Positions 1 through 12,424 of a DNA stretch of 64,000 nucleotides are shown one piece after another; positions within the stretch are counted from its first letter, which is position 1; each line of letters opens with the position of its first letter. Below the pieces are notes generated by a model. The model saw only the letters and a program-made list of their open reading frames with translations, had not been told where the DNA came from and ran no database searches. The position numbers and the translations under genes were made by a program. Origin of the DNA: Mytilus californianus (Eukaryota > Mollusca > Bivalvia > Mytilida > Mytilidae); contig NW_026262690.1 in assembly GCF_021869535.1 (NCBI RefSeq), positions 89,759,995 to 89,823,994 on the forward strand, read 5' to 3'.

Positions 1-2843
1 TAGGGTGCGCTCGACTTTGGTGACTCAGCACGAGGTGTTTTGGAATTTAAAGGTTGTTTAGGACTTTTTGTAAACAATAAACACTAGTTGATCATAGAAA
101 AACAAGTGAGTAATATATGTTTAAAATTTTATATAAAAAATCTCTGTATTAAAGTCTGTGGATTTTCTACAAGAATCTTGGTTTTATTTTCACCAAGTTC
201 TCTTTTTCTACTAAATGCAATTAAACTATAAATAATAATGCTTTGCACGAAGTTCCCCCTTGGTATATGTACAAAATGGTCCATCTCTATTATTCATTGT
301 GTTTGCTGTTTTGATACTATTGCAGTTTGAAAATTTCGTAATCGACAGGCCACAGAAGGGGTCACAAACCTTAACCATCATAGAGTACGGATGAACCTTT
401 CATGCAGCACCTTTTTGTAGTTTCATCTTGTGTTAGAAACGGAAAAAAGTGCTAATACTTTCGTGAGTTGAATATATATAAGAGATGCATATACTTCTCA
501 TTTTTCATAGAGGTGTGAATATGATCAATATTATATTCATGTGTATTTTGCACCATTCTAAACGATTAATGATCGAATAATCATGTCACAGTTGCTCAAA
601 AACTATTGTATTCTACGTATCCATTTTAAACGGTGGTATAAGGATTATGTCGCATCTCTCTTCAAGTAAAGAGGATTACATTTTCTCAAAATTACAGGAG
701 TGATTGGAATTTAATTACCCATAACACTAAGTACATTATCGAATTAACTAAGATTTGTTTTGCATGCATTATCATTTTAATCTGTACACGCGTAATCCAC
801 ACTGATGAACGATTTCGGTAGAAAGGAATGAACATGCTTTCAGTTTAACACTAACAGAAAATCATTTTGTTTACAAAAACATATCGGATTAAATTTGGAA
901 TCCAATAAAATACACAATTTGATCTTTTTAAAACTTCTCATACCTTTTCCACTCGCATCAGTCGTTCGATGCAATTAAATATTAGGGGTAAACTGGTGCT
1001 TAAGTTCAACGAGGCATAAAAGTTGTCAGAAAGAAGAAATAGGGGTGAAGACTTCACACGTCCACGCCCCGATGCTTTACCTTTCAAAGTCCTGGATGAC
1101 ATTAGCTCCTATTGATAACTTCATTGCTATTTTTTCTATAGTAAAGTTATCATTTGCAATTTAATTTGACCACACGATGGAAGTATAATGAAAAGTGGTT
1201 TTCAGCACAGTGGATTACGACTTGGATATGGTAATGAGGAAGACATGACAATATACGGGTATTGAAGACGTCAAACTTTCGACGATGGGAACAGTATCTT
1301 TGAGGCTGGGTCACAAGTCAATTATTTGTGTCATGAGCATACAAAACAACTCACAAGACGTGACCAAATCAATAAAAATACTATCACTTTCTCATTAATG
1401 TTTCCGTTGAACTTCATTGAAGTTAATAACTATAAGGAGCTAAGTGGCTTATTTTTTGCCTCTGGTCTGTGTTATATTTTTTCATCACACTTGAAAGGTC
1501 TACTGTAGATTTTTTTGAATGACATAAGTAAAGAAAATCATCTAGTAGATTTTTTTTTGAACGACATAAGTAAAGGAAAAATATTAATTCAATTCAATTT
1601 GAAGGGACCTTGAAATATAATAAAATATCAACTTAAAAAAAGTTTTTGAATTTATTTATCTAATTGATGTAAATACCATGCGTATTCATGTAGGCATATA
1701 TATAAATCTGTATTTGTGACTGACTAAGCAAATTAATCATTAATTATTTTTTCAATATAATATAGTTTATTGTTACCAAATATGAAATTTTGGAGAACCA
1801 TTTAGATCGAGGAAAGAAATAAGACTTTTCAAATAAGGGTTCTATTTTTCAATGTTATTATAGAAACTGTGTTGTAAAATATATTTTAAGCCTGTTATCT
1901 ATGATGTCAGTCCCAATTATGAATTTATTGGTAAAATACAAAATTTATATATATATATACATACGAGAAGGTAACACCCCCCGAAACGGAAGCTGATATT
2001 TATATATTTATCAGCTATAGTTAGCGGAGGGGATAAGGCATCTGCGAAATGCTAGGCCGGGAATTTTCATAGAAGTGAGAAGTGAAAAGGTTCCAGACCC
2101 AGTCGGGGAGGAAGTAAAGAATCAAATCTACTCCAACATTGTTAGGTTGCAAGCATGTCCATGAATATCTGTGAAACAGTCAAACAGGTAGGATATTATA
2201 AAGAACATTTTAGAACAACTTAATGACAAAATGTGATTATTCATATTGAATATAAATATTTAGTGCATTTTCAGCCTTATGTTTTCCTATATATATATAT
2301 ATATATTTAGATATTTATAATACTTTGTAATGATTAGCAATAAAGTTATATTTTTTTCCCGTGTTACAAATTGTTTTGGGGTCCGTGTCACATTACCTGC
2401 AGATATGTGGAAGCAGTGAAAGCGCTAGTAAATGTGATGCATTGAAACCGTTATTATCTTTTATTAATTTTAATTTTGATATAATGTATATACATGTATG
2501 TTATATTGTATGCCATATACAAGCTGCTTTAAAAAATGCCAGCATCATTCTATTCAGAAGTTTTGTATTTACCATACATGACCTCTTTTTCGCTCAATCA
2601 AAATAACGGACGACTGGTTTTCTAAATACGCGATATTACGCAGTTTTAAGTTTGTTTCGGTTTACTTCCATGGAAGTTTACACAATACAAGCCGCTATCT
2701 TAAATTGACTCACGATTGTCGAATCTATGGAAGCCACTGAATCATTTATACATGTATATTATTTTTGATATCCATCGCGAGAAACTTTGTTTAGTTGTAA
2801 TATTAGAGACACTTAACAAGTGATATAATTTGCGAAAAGGCAA
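1..2843. other. AT-rich intergenic DNA, no gene recognised
   Basis: Only short open frames (60-81 codons) with no recognisable domain are present. Short AT microsatellites lie near 1,948-1,962 and 2,289-2,306. A T-rich direct repeat around 1,508-1,575 contains the phrase 'gacataagtaaag' twice. I see no promoter, RNA gene or mobile-element signature strong enough to name. Confidence 0.5.
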
Positions 2844-3712
2844 TTAATAACGGCGTTTTACGTTTCCGCAAATTGGCATTACTTTTCCGGGAAAAAAAGA
2901 AGACGTTTCGGCAAAAAAAGGTCTACGTTTCCGGAAATGAATACCTTACTTTTCCGAGAAAATAGTAACGATTCCGGAAAAAATAAATTATTACTTTTTT
3001 CGAGAAAATAAGTAAGGAGAACCTTATCTGGACCCCTGCTGTTGTTTCAATCTTATCTACACAAACTTGGTTTGTGTCGGAAGTTTGTGTCGTAGTATCA
3101 ATCAGCGGGTGGCCAGTTAAAGGAGTACCTTGAACTTTGTCCTGAATGAAACCTGCGACAACTGATTGTAGCAGCATGAAATTTTTGTAACAGTAGTATG
3201 CATTGCACATTCAAAGTCAATATGATCTACCTCGGACTGAAGAGTTAGTCTTCGGGAAGTGCACACATCAATAAGCAGATCCCACATTTTGATAGAAGTG
3301 GAAGTAGCGCAAACACAAGAGGAATGTAGTTACCATTTTACACCCATGTATTGAATAATTAACTGTGCCATCTATGAAAATATTAGTTATTTCATTGTAT
3401 AGACGATCATAGACATTTCAAGTTGGTGAAACATAAAAATATAACAATTCCAACATCATCATCTTTCACTTAGGTGAAACTTTCATTTTTTTATATCTAG
3501 TATATTGTAGATATAAGATCAGAACCTTTTTTGTATAAAAATATGAAATAAATAATTTATCTAACATATATTCAAATATTAATAATTTACTACCAGGTAA
3601 ATTTCCGGAAAAGTAATAAATACAATTTCTGGAAACGTATACTTTAAGTTTCCGGAAACGTAGTATTGGAACTTTGAAAAATTAGCGGAAATGCAATACG
3701 CCCATTAATAAA
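2844..3712. mobile_element. Non-autonomous DNA element with terminal inverted repeats (MITE-like)
   Basis: The left end reads TTAATAACGGCGTTTTACG followed by TTTCCGC. The right end, read on the minus strand, begins TTATTAATGGGCGTATTGC followed by ATTTCCGC. The ~26-bp termini match imperfectly as inverted repeats. Subterminal zones at about 2,870-3,010 and 3,598-3,690 are filled with TTTCCGGAAA-type motifs spaced by A/T runs, in opposite orientations. The interior has no transposase. The 95-codon minus-strand open frame inside (2,923-3,210) begins and ends within the subterminal repeats and is not considered a gene. A short TTAATAA sequence at both edges may be the target duplication or part of the terminus. 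Confidence 0.55.
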
Positions 3713-4237
3713 TTACACCATCGTTCATGAATCGTGGCACTCAGTAATTCGATAAGTAATATGAAGTGCAAACAACCATTTCACACCAAAAGTACAAAGA
3801 CTACAGTAAATGGCCCTTATTTCCGTTCTTTCCTGTAATTTTAGTTTTTTTTTTATTTGTCTGTCATTCATTTCCAAGTTTTAATTTTTTAACTGTTCAG
3901 ATGATAAAAGGAGTGATTAGGCCAGGTGCAAAAAGGGTATGTCCAGTTTTCGGAGCATCTCTTGACTTTTCCATACCGGTATGAATATCTATGGGCTAAA
4001 TTTGTGAACTGTATCGCTCAATTTATCTATTTTAAAGTATTTTGGGACTTCTTCTGTACATAACACACACAAAAGATTTCTCTGTGATCAGTTTAAGCAA
4101 ACATGGGTTACTACAGTATATTATTCAGCTAAGTGTTTTAAATATAGAATTTTCAAAACAGTTCATAATTTTGAAAGATATATTGTTGATCTACCATATG
4201 CTCTTCAATATGCATATTGTAATTTTAGATGTATGAA

Positions 4238-4570
4238 TCATTTGGGGTGTCGAACGTGATGATCGCATTTGTGATTTATGCAATTTATGTAAGATTGGTG
4301 ATGGATTTCGCTATCTGTTTTAATGTACTTATTTCTCAAATGAAAGAAAAAGGCTTTTGTCCTGTATTTTGTATAAAAAGCATAAAAGTATAAAGTATTG
4401 TGAACTGTTTTGTTCTAATGACTACAGTTTAATTGTCAAACTTAATTGTCAAATTTTGTAAAATTGTTCTTTCTGTTATGAATTAGATTTGCACTGCAAA
4501 TTCCATTAAATTCTGTTTATATTCACATACCCCTGATGGGGTCTTGATAAATAAAAGTTTCAAATCAAAT
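4238..4570 (+). mobile_element. 5'-truncated LINE tail (C-terminal reverse-transcriptase region and 3' end)
   Basis: Translating from about 4,240 gives a degenerate stretch with a Cys-X2-Cys cluster (residues like RICDLCNL) followed by an IGDGFRYLF-type segment and KRK-rich residues. This resembles the Cys-rich C-terminus that follows the reverse transcriptase in several LINE clades. It is broken by stops. The end at about 4,510-4,570 (a small hairpin, 'cccctgatgggg', then an AATAAA-type tail) resembles a LINE 3' terminus. The LINE remnant at 12.4-14.3 kb ends in a comparable way (small hairpin then ATAAAG). The clade is not certain. Confidence 0.5.
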
Positions 4571-4589
4571 ATTCATGTTAAATCCAGTC

Positions 4590-5110
4590 ACATTCTATGT
4601 GTGTCTGTCCCAAGTCAAGGGCCTGTAATTTAGTGGTTGTCGTTTGTTGCTGTATGTCATATTTGTTTTTCGTTTGTTGTTGTATAGCATATTTGTTTGG
4701 TTATTTTTGTTGCTGTATGTCATATTTGTTTTTTGTTTGTTGCTGCATATCATATTTGTTTTTCGTTTTTGTCTCTTATATAAACAGGACGTTAGTAAAT
4801 TTTCTCGTTTGATTTGTTTTTCGTTTTTGTCTCTTATATAAATCGGGACGTTAATCAATTTTTTCTCGTTTGATTTGTTTTTCGTTTTTGTCTCTTATAT
4901 AAACCAGGACGTTAATCAATTTTTTCGTTTGATTTATTTTACGTTTGTCATGTCTGGACATTTTAATGCTTGTTATGCGGTATGGGTTTTGCTCATTGCT
5001 GATGACCGTATGTTGACATATAGTTGCTAGCTTCAACGTCATTTAGTCTCTGGTGGAGGGTCATCTCATTGACAATCATACCACATCTTCTTATTTTTAT
5101 ATTGTATCAA
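4590..5110 (+). repeat. Dispersed repeat family R1 with internal minisatellite expansion
   Basis: This is one of at least six copies in the window of a family marked by 'ctgtcccaagtcagg' at one end and 'cattggcaatcataccacatcttctta'-type sequence at the other. Others lie at 9,660-10,110, 22,840-22,960, 30,600-30,990, 43,380-43,910 and (inverted) 59,930-60,530. This copy has two internal tandem expansions: four copies of a ~40-bp unit with 'catatttgtttttcgtttgttg' at 4,630-4,760, and three copies of a ~61-bp unit with 'gtctcttatataaa' and 'ggacgtta' at 4,755-4,940. The Cys/Phe/Tyr-rich open frames here on the plus strand and Lys/Asn-rich ones on the minus strand are products of these repeats. 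Confidence 0.6.
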
Positions 5111-6050
5111 ATCAAATAAGCATGCATGCATACGTTGGACAAGTATGTATTAACAATGCAAATAAAGATAAGAGAACGGAGTTTTTTTTATTCTAATAAA
5201 GTCATCCATTACAGTGATAAAAGTGTATTTTTTTTCTCCCTGACTCACTCAATTGAACGTAAAAAGATAAGGAAGTTTCTCCTTCACTGCAGGCTAAAAC
5301 AATAAGTAAGCAAACAAATCAACAACAATATAAGTCTTGCAAATAAATAAAAAATAGACGCATCCTTTCTTACCAAATCAAACAATTTACTTCCTGCTTG
5401 TGACACTGAATGAATTATCATTGAAAGTCATATTCTCCGTTTTGAATTAAACATCTGCTAAATTAAAATATCGAAAATGGTAATTGTTCGTAGTTTCCTT
5501 TTCTTTGCTTTTCTTTAGAGCTGACAGAGATCGCTCTGCTGCAGACATTACCGCTTTTATTGATCTATACAGAACAAGTGCCGTTACAACGGAACTTGTA
5601 AAAAATGCAAGATTGCTCACGAAATAAAGGTAAATTGTGAAACACGGGATATCGTACTGTTTTCTAGCATGTTCCAATCAGACTGAATGGAGAAACATAA
5701 TAAACAACGCACATTAGACCTAACAACAAAGAACTTAAGAAATGTTTCTTTTGTAGAAAAAAAACATAAAAAAGTGTTATCGACAAATTGATTCATTTTG
5801 AAAATATCACTTCCAGCATGAAATTGATACGGAATGAGCATTGGTCTACTAAGAAATTTATTCTGTGCGGCACCGAGACACAACAGTAATCAATTATTGC
5901 AGCATGAACGGGTTTACAATACCCGTTAATTTACATTGTTTATATTTTAATATAGAAAAGTACTGAAAAAATTGATATGGATAAATATAGAATGACTTGA
6001 ATAGTGAGGAAATATTCTACTTTTATAGCGAGGAAGTGGTATTATAGTAA
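5110..6050. other. Intergenic DNA with one weak minus-strand open frame
   Basis: At 5,447-5,677 on the minus strand a 76-codon frame contains a hydrophobic stretch of about 25 residues (YLYFVSNLAFFTSSVVTALV) followed by a Lys/Ser/Glu-rich tail. It could be a terminal exon of a membrane protein. However, the best acceptor-like site upstream (pyrimidine-rich, ending CAG at about 5,687) puts an in-frame TGA immediately before the frame. No domain is recognised and I do not call a gene. The rest shows nothing identifiable. Confidence 0.3.
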
Positions 6051-6054
6051 GATT

Positions 6055-6700
6055 GATTGATTGATTGTTGATTGCTTAACGTCCAGTGGCAAATATTTTT
6101 CACGCGTGTTCAGGACGAGAACAAATTAACAATGAATAAAATCGGTATGTCTGGTAATTGAGGCCGTCCGGGATGAAGGTCGGGGAATATTCGACTGCCA
6201 CTGGAAAATAAGGACTACTGGTTAGGGATAGGATAGAAATTTGACCTTGCAACAGGCCACATACGGATCCCTCAAAGAGTTGTTACATAGAGCGTTGCAC
6301 TCTCACTAAACAATGCATCGGATTTAACGTCCCCATTCTGACCGGACGTGGCTATGTACTTGTACATCCCACGGAGCCAAAACAGACGCCCCACTTTGGG
6401 AAGGGTTTTACTGCCGGTCGGAAGAAGACCAATTAAGAGTGACCATATTTCTGTTCCCCAGTCATCCTTGGGGTATATTATATTAAGACAGAGTAAAATA
6501 GTGACAATGTTATATCAAACAAACACAGGACCACCACCAATAGCTGTAGCTCATTATGTAGAGAAAAAAGATACCAAGAGAGCAATTAAAAATCTATCTC
6601 GAAGAAGAACACACAACACTGTGACCAAAAGAAAAATTGACAAAAAGACGAATCACAACTCATAAAGCACTAAGAGTAAAACGACTTTATTTTCACCAAC
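6055..6700 (+). repeat. Dispersed SINE-like repeat
   Basis: It begins with a short 'gattgattgattg' run followed by 'cttaacgtccagtggcaaat'. It includes a stretch at about 6,340-6,400 ('ggacgtggctatgtact', 'tacatccca') that recurs in diverged, inverted context at 10,640-10,780. The 105-codon open frame at 6,348-6,665 lies in this repeat and has no recognisable domain, so it is not called as a gene. Confidence 0.4.
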
Positions 6701-6889
6701 ACGAATTCCACGAAATGACAGGGATGAACTCAGGTCGATGGTCCGGACAAGTGAACAGTAGGTAACCGTTGCTTACTTAAAATTTTACTCTGTTAGGTAC
6801 ATTTCCCCGAAACTGCTGTGGAAATCATACATAATAAAGTCGTTCATTGGGCCATTTATAGCAGAATCATTGATGAGGGTGTGGATGGG

Positions 6890-7075
6890 GGTCCTTCATT
6901 TCTGTATTCTATAATTTTGTAAACCATTATCCTCTATTCTTTATATTTTTGCAACCCATTATTCTTCATTCTTTACTTTTTTATCCATTTTTCTCTATTC
7001 TTTATTTTATTTGCCCTTTATTCTGCACTTTTTGTCCATTATTCTCGATTCTATAAACCTTATCCAGACCCTCAT
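6890..7075 (+). repeat. Degenerate T/C-rich minisatellite
   Basis: About six imperfect units of roughly 27-30 bp are visible, built on 'ccattattctctattctttat' with variable T-runs ('tttttgtccattatt', 'tttatccatttttct'). There is no coding potential. Confidence 0.6.
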
Positions 7076-9340
7076 TGATGTTGCTTCGTTGACTAAAGCA
7101 ACATGTCAATGTCACTAACTAGTTAAATTTGTCCAAAAACACTGCATTCATTGAAGTAGCTAAACTACATTTGATATTTTATAACAGTACGAATTACAGT
7201 GAAAGGCGTTATTCCATATTAGAATTATTTTAGTATGTTTTTTTCTATATGAACTGGATTTAGAATAAAGCAGCGTAATCAATTGAAGAAAATGTTTGAA
7301 ATTGATATTCACCGCGCTAAACGTGTGCAACCAGAAGAAAAGGTTAACAATTGATATTCGCCGCGCTAAATGTCACGTGCTTTTAAATTGTGTAATCATG
7401 GTAATAAAAACTAGAAAGTAACTCACTCGAGCGCTGATCTGAAGGACACATTAAATAGATACAGCCGAGTCATTCTTTCTGTTTTTCTTAATTTGAGTTT
7501 AAATGTACCAGTATGTAAAATATTATTGGATTCAAACAACCTATCGTTAGCGTTCATCAAAGACCAATCCATTGATAAATTGTTTACACCAAGTCTGTAG
7601 ATTCCACCTATAATATTTGTAAAACTGGGACGATGCAAAAAAGGTTATTTCAATAAAAAAATTAACTAGATTATCTAAGCACGAAATAATTATTCTTGTT
7701 AATTTTGGAACCTATTTTTTCAAAGAGGTGATCTGCATTTTGAAAATTGAAGCGCAACTGTGAAAGAGCTGGAGGAGTTTTCCCCTATAGACCAGTACAG
7801 AATCTTTCGACTTATCACCAGACATTTAGTTGCAAGTATTAACGCAAAGGATGCCATTGGTGGAACAAGAAGGGGGTGGGGTTGGGGTGGGGTGTACACC
7901 CTATCCTAAAACCACCACTGACAGCTCATCCGTTCCGAGTTTTTAAGTTTACCCCTGACTTTGAATCGTGTTGTTGTCTTTATTTGTCTGCGTACTGTTT
8001 TGTGTGTTGTTCGTCTTTTTTGACATGGTGTTTCATGATTTTCTTCGACTGATGGTTTTTGATTTCCCCCTTTGTATCTTTTCCTTTTTTATTGGTTCTT
8101 TAATATAAAAGCTATTAAACATAGACCAAATAATTTGAGCTAATTACAAGCGTAATTTCAGGCCAGAACGAAATTCAAATAGGATGCTATTAATTGCCCC
8201 TTTCGAATAATATTTTACTGAAAAGAGGAGGTATGCAAAATATAGCCATTATATGGCTCCTGAAAATTAAAAAAGTATTCAATTAATTCTTTCAAAAGTA
8301 GGTGAATGTTATTGAAAAATGAAAATTAATGATATAGTCGGGTCACTCAAATGATGTTACATTGAAAACAGAAATAGAACATATTTGAACTTTCATGGCC
8401 ATTATACACATAGTTTTTGGCAAAATTAAATATGTGCATTTTTGAATAAGACATCTTATTTTGGCGGTTTTTGATATTTTCCCTCAAATGCAAGAGGTTT
8501 GGAACCTCAAGTATAATAAAAAAAAAATAGATATTCATTTTTATATCTTGCAGACATTGCACAAAGTCATGTTTTCTCATGCTGTTTATGACGTCGTTAC
8601 ACTAAATCTATTGGATGTGTACTAATTGATATCTTTGTCAGGAAAACATGATTTTTATTGGGTGTTGTAATCGACTCTCAACTAGCTTTCATGAATCTGT
8701 AAGCGAGACGATTTTAATTTTGAAATTATAAATTTTCTCCACCTTAGCAGCAATATACCAACTTCACCTGCATATGGGATATAAATTTCCCAACTCATTC
8801 GGTATTCAAGAGCTTGCAGCTGCTACTCAGACTTTATAAAACGTCACCAGTGACTGAGCAGAAAGTTGATGAGCCAAGGTTATGTCAAAGAACGTCTCGT
8901 ACTGTTTCTAAAAAAGTTCATTGGAAATATTAAGACCTTGTTGATAAATATTTCATATCAACTTCACAAATAATACATGATGGTCTTGAAGTATAGATTC
9001 TAGGTACTGACGTTGTTTACCATCTTAATTACATGTTAAAGTTCCCCTTTTTGTCCTTGTATAGTTTTAACCTTTATTATACTGTTTATCCATTTTTGAT
9101 TATATACTTATGACGTGGATCGGTACTTATACATCCCGCCATTGTGCTATGGTCAATTTTGAGATCTTGTCTTTCATTTTGTGTTTCTTTGTTGAAACAG
9201 TTATTTGTTTTTATAGTGATTAAGATTATATTACAACGCTGACTGCTGTACCCCAATTTTTGACGTTTTTACCTATTATGTCTGTTTGTTTTGCTCACAC
9301 ATTGTTGTCAATATAATGGAATTCTATACGACTTTCATAC
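7075..9340. other. Intergenic DNA, nothing recognised
   Basis: A short direct repeat pair ('ttgatattc', one variable base, 'ccgcgctaaa') occurs at about 7,302-7,322 and 7,350-7,370. Two small minus-strand open frames (7,423-7,638 and 8,347-8,580) have no recognisable domain. Around 8,540-8,690 a stretch ('catgttttctcatgctgtttatgacgtc', 'actaaatctattggatg') resembles 43,230-43,350 and, inverted, 60,460-60,545, so it is another dispersed repeat edge. Confidence 0.4.
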
Positions 9341-10110
9341 AAGTGAGAGGTTTAGCTAGCTATAAAACCAGGTTTAATCCACCATTTTCTACATAAGGGA
9401 ATGCATGTACCAAGTCAGGAATATGACAGTTGTTTTCCATTCGTTAAATGTGTTTGAGCTTTTGATTTTTCCATTTTATAAAGGACTTTCCGTTTTGAAT
9501 TTCTCTTGGAATTCGGTATTTTTGTTATTTTACTTTTGTCAGTAACTGCGAGTACTCTTAAATCGGTATTTTGTATTTAGTCTTTCTGTAAGTTGTTTTT
9601 TGTGCTTTGTGTCGATCTGATGAGTTAAGTTATTTTCAACTAATTTTTACAGTTTGTTCTTATGTGGTATTGTTACACCACTATCCCAGGTTTTGGTAGG
9701 GTTGACCTCGTTAACTCACCACATTTTGCATGTGTCTGTCCCAAGTCAGGAGTCTGTAAATCAGGGTTATTTTTGGTTGCTGTCTGTTATATTTGTTCTT
9801 CGTTTATTGTTTTGTACATGAATTAGGCCGTTTGTTTTCCGTTTTGAATTGTTATATATTTTGTCATGCCGGTACCTTTTTTTTAGCTTACTATACGGAA
9901 GTGAATTTCAGTGTCAAAAGTCAATTTTAAGAGTTTAATTAAAATACATACATTTTGATTGCTTTTAAAAATATTTTTTGGATTTGGAAAAAAATATAGA
10001 GCGCATGCATAAATAACATACGGTTGCCTATAATTGTTTACATCCACTCCATTTTGGTGGATAGTTGTCTCATTGGCAAACATACCACATCTTCTTATTT
10101 TTATATAGAT
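9340..10110 (+). repeat. Dispersed repeat copies (R6 plus R1)
   Basis: Positions 9,350-9,440 ('gctagctataaaaccagg' ... 'gtaccaagtcaggaatatg') resemble 48,865-48,935. Positions 9,540-10,110 contain family R1, including its 'cccaagtcaggagtctg' and 'catcttcttatttttat' landmarks. This copy is interrupted at about 9,880-10,010 by unrelated AT-rich sequence. Confidence 0.55.
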
Positions 10111-11780
10111 AATTTACCACAGTACCAAAATAACAACATCTTGTTTTGTGGCGTCTTTACTCTTATAAAATATATAACCCGAAACTAATGTAAAAGTTTG
10201 CATGTCCGCAAATCAATTCATACCAAAGTGCGTAATCACAGAAATATGCTTTGATTCTATATATGTCACTGTTAACAGAAAAATATATAAATATATAAAC
10301 AGAATTAAATAAATAAAACAAAATGAAAATAGAATAAACTTAAATTAAATCGGTTCACCTATCGATTTATTTGGATTAAAAAGTAGACGGAATTACTACA
10401 TGTACTGGTATTGCATAAATTCGTGTATTTAACACAAATTTGATGACGTTGCTGTTTAAAATCTATTTTAAAGAACACCAATCGATATTTTAGCTTTTGT
10501 ATAATTTTGTGTAAAATGTAGAAATGATATATCTATAATAAAATCCAAGGCATCTTCTAAACCAGGTTCTATCATTTTTATAGATGCGCTAAGCCTTAAA
10601 CTTGCTTGACATTTATTTAAGTCATTGTTATAGATGTTGTGTCGCTGGGTATCCGCACAGCCAACGACCCTAGCTAAGCATATATACATGCGGTACACCA
10701 AAACGGACGTGGCTGTGTATTTATACATCCGACATCCGACACAGCGAAATGAGGGTCCCTCGGCAAGATAGGTTACAAAGACCATGTGCATCGTTAGAGC
10801 CTAGAGCATTCTCCAACACAATCAGTTGGGAAGTAAATTGGTATTTTACTTCCCGCAAATGAAAACGGTCTCAATTGGAAAAGGTATTTGTTTAAGTCCA
10901 CTATATCATAAAGAATGCAAACTAGTACTACACTGAAATCTTCGCAAAACATTTGTCTAACTAATAATGTAAAGTTTTCAATTTAGGAAAAACTTGATCA
11001 TTCAGTTTATTTACATGTTTGTGTGTGTACAAGTAAATTTTCTTCTAATATTTCACTTTTTAACAATTCAATGTCCCTATGGTTTAAAAATTCATTACTT
11101 ATCGAGTAATACTGTAAATAATTATACCATGATTTCTCTACACGACTGTTTGGAAAACATCCCCAGGCAAATATACGTTTCCCCTGTTATTGTATAAAAT
11201 GTTTACGTATTTATCTAAACATACAAAGTATGCTGTTTGGAAAAATTGTACACAGCAAATGTAAATATTGGAAAGGATTTTGTTTATTTTGTTCAAGTTT
11301 TGGACATTTACTTCCGGTCAAACTAAATTTGACGCTAATTGATCAAATTACGAAGAAATTAAACTTTGAAATATCTCGTTTAATTCAATTGTGTCTTGAA
11401 AAATCCATGTTTTACATTTTTTACCTTTTAAAAAAGAAATTCAAATGGATTGCGTGTGCTGGTTATTTATACGTACCACCATGTCAAATGCATTTGTCAA
11501 ATGATCAATGAATAATGAACCTTATAATTAAACTGATCAAACTTTTGTTAAAAGATTAAGACGTGACCTCAGCAGATAGCGGCTACGGATTATACATCTG
11601 TAACGATTTATTTCGTTTCGCAAGTACTTCTGTATTTTATATTTCCTTATCATATCTTCTTTGAATCTGTCTCGTTTGTATATCTTCTATTGATACGATA
11701 TGTCTAGGGCTTATGTTCCCTATAATTGAAAATTGATGCGCATAAGGAAGCTATTGAAGCAATAGTTCCTTACTGTGAAG
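10110..11780. other. Intergenic DNA, no gene recognised
   Basis: A diverged repeat fragment at 10,620-10,790 is shared with 6,300-6,480. Two small plus-strand open frames (10,994-11,197 and 11,230-11,511) share a short sequence ('ctgtttggaaaa') but have no recognisable domains. They read as AT-rich chance frames. Confidence 0.35.
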
Positions 11781-11905
11781 TTGAAGACATATCCTTGAAA
11801 GTATTTGACGACATCCTGAATGACCGTTATGGAAAATATGTGTCACAGATGACCACGGATATGGTTCTCTTATTGCTGTTATAATTTTCCGTTGTCCTTG
11901 TTCAG
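11780..11905 (+). mobile_element. Short tail fragment of the bivalve RT element seen at 51.2 kb
   Basis: The stretch from 'gttgaagacatatccttgaaag' to 'cagatgaccacggatatg' matches the coding tail at 51,500-51,605. The shared residues include a K-x-F-x-D/G-x-x-x-x-x-x-D-R-Y-G pattern and VSQMTTDM. It is a degraded, 5'-truncated relic without catalytic residues. Confidence 0.5.
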
Positions 11906-12199
11906 GATTTCACCGATTGTCATTTATGTCGGTTTATCTTGCATTGATTATCTACGATATGTGCCCCTGATGAACTTTGAACCCTTCTGAACCACCTGAT
12001 TTCTTCCCGTCAGTTTTTTGTTTAATCTGTTACCCAACTCTATTGTTTTGTGTTTTGTGTTTTGTGGCACGTTTTTTTTTAAACGGTAACCAACTGTAGC
12101 ACCCTGTAGAAGCAGGCACATTTTGATTCTGGTAACCGAATTGTGTGTCGTTATTTCCTTGTTTAAGATAGCGGCAATCATGTTGGTACCTGCATTGTG

Positions 12200-12256
12200 C
12201 AGGTTAGCTCTACGACATATGGTTCAACAGGTTAGCTCTACGACATATTGTTCAAC
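12200..12256 (+). repeat. 28-bp direct repeat, two copies
   Basis: The sequence 'aggttagctctacgacat' followed by 'atggttcaac' occurs twice back to back with one mismatch. It sits just upstream of the LINE remnant. Confidence 0.7.
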
Positions 12257-12424
12257 CAAACACAAAATGTTTAGCCTGTACCAAATTTTTTGTGTTGTTC
12301 GTTGTTGTTTGTATGTCTGGCTTTTTATTCTGAAAAGTCGCATATTGGTGGTTAACATGGTAGGTTGTGCTGTGCAGTATATTTGCCGATTCCTGTTAAC
12401 CCGTATTATGTATGCTTTATTGAC

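Noticed and set aside
4595-4858. Cys/Phe-rich plus-strand and Lys/Asn-rich minus-strand frames
   Set aside because: Products of tandem repeats inside a dispersed R1 copy; other R1 copies do not keep the frames.
6348-6665. 105-codon open frame with a basic tail
   Set aside because: Lies in a dispersed repeat, part of which recurs at 10.6-10.8 kb without the frame; no domain.
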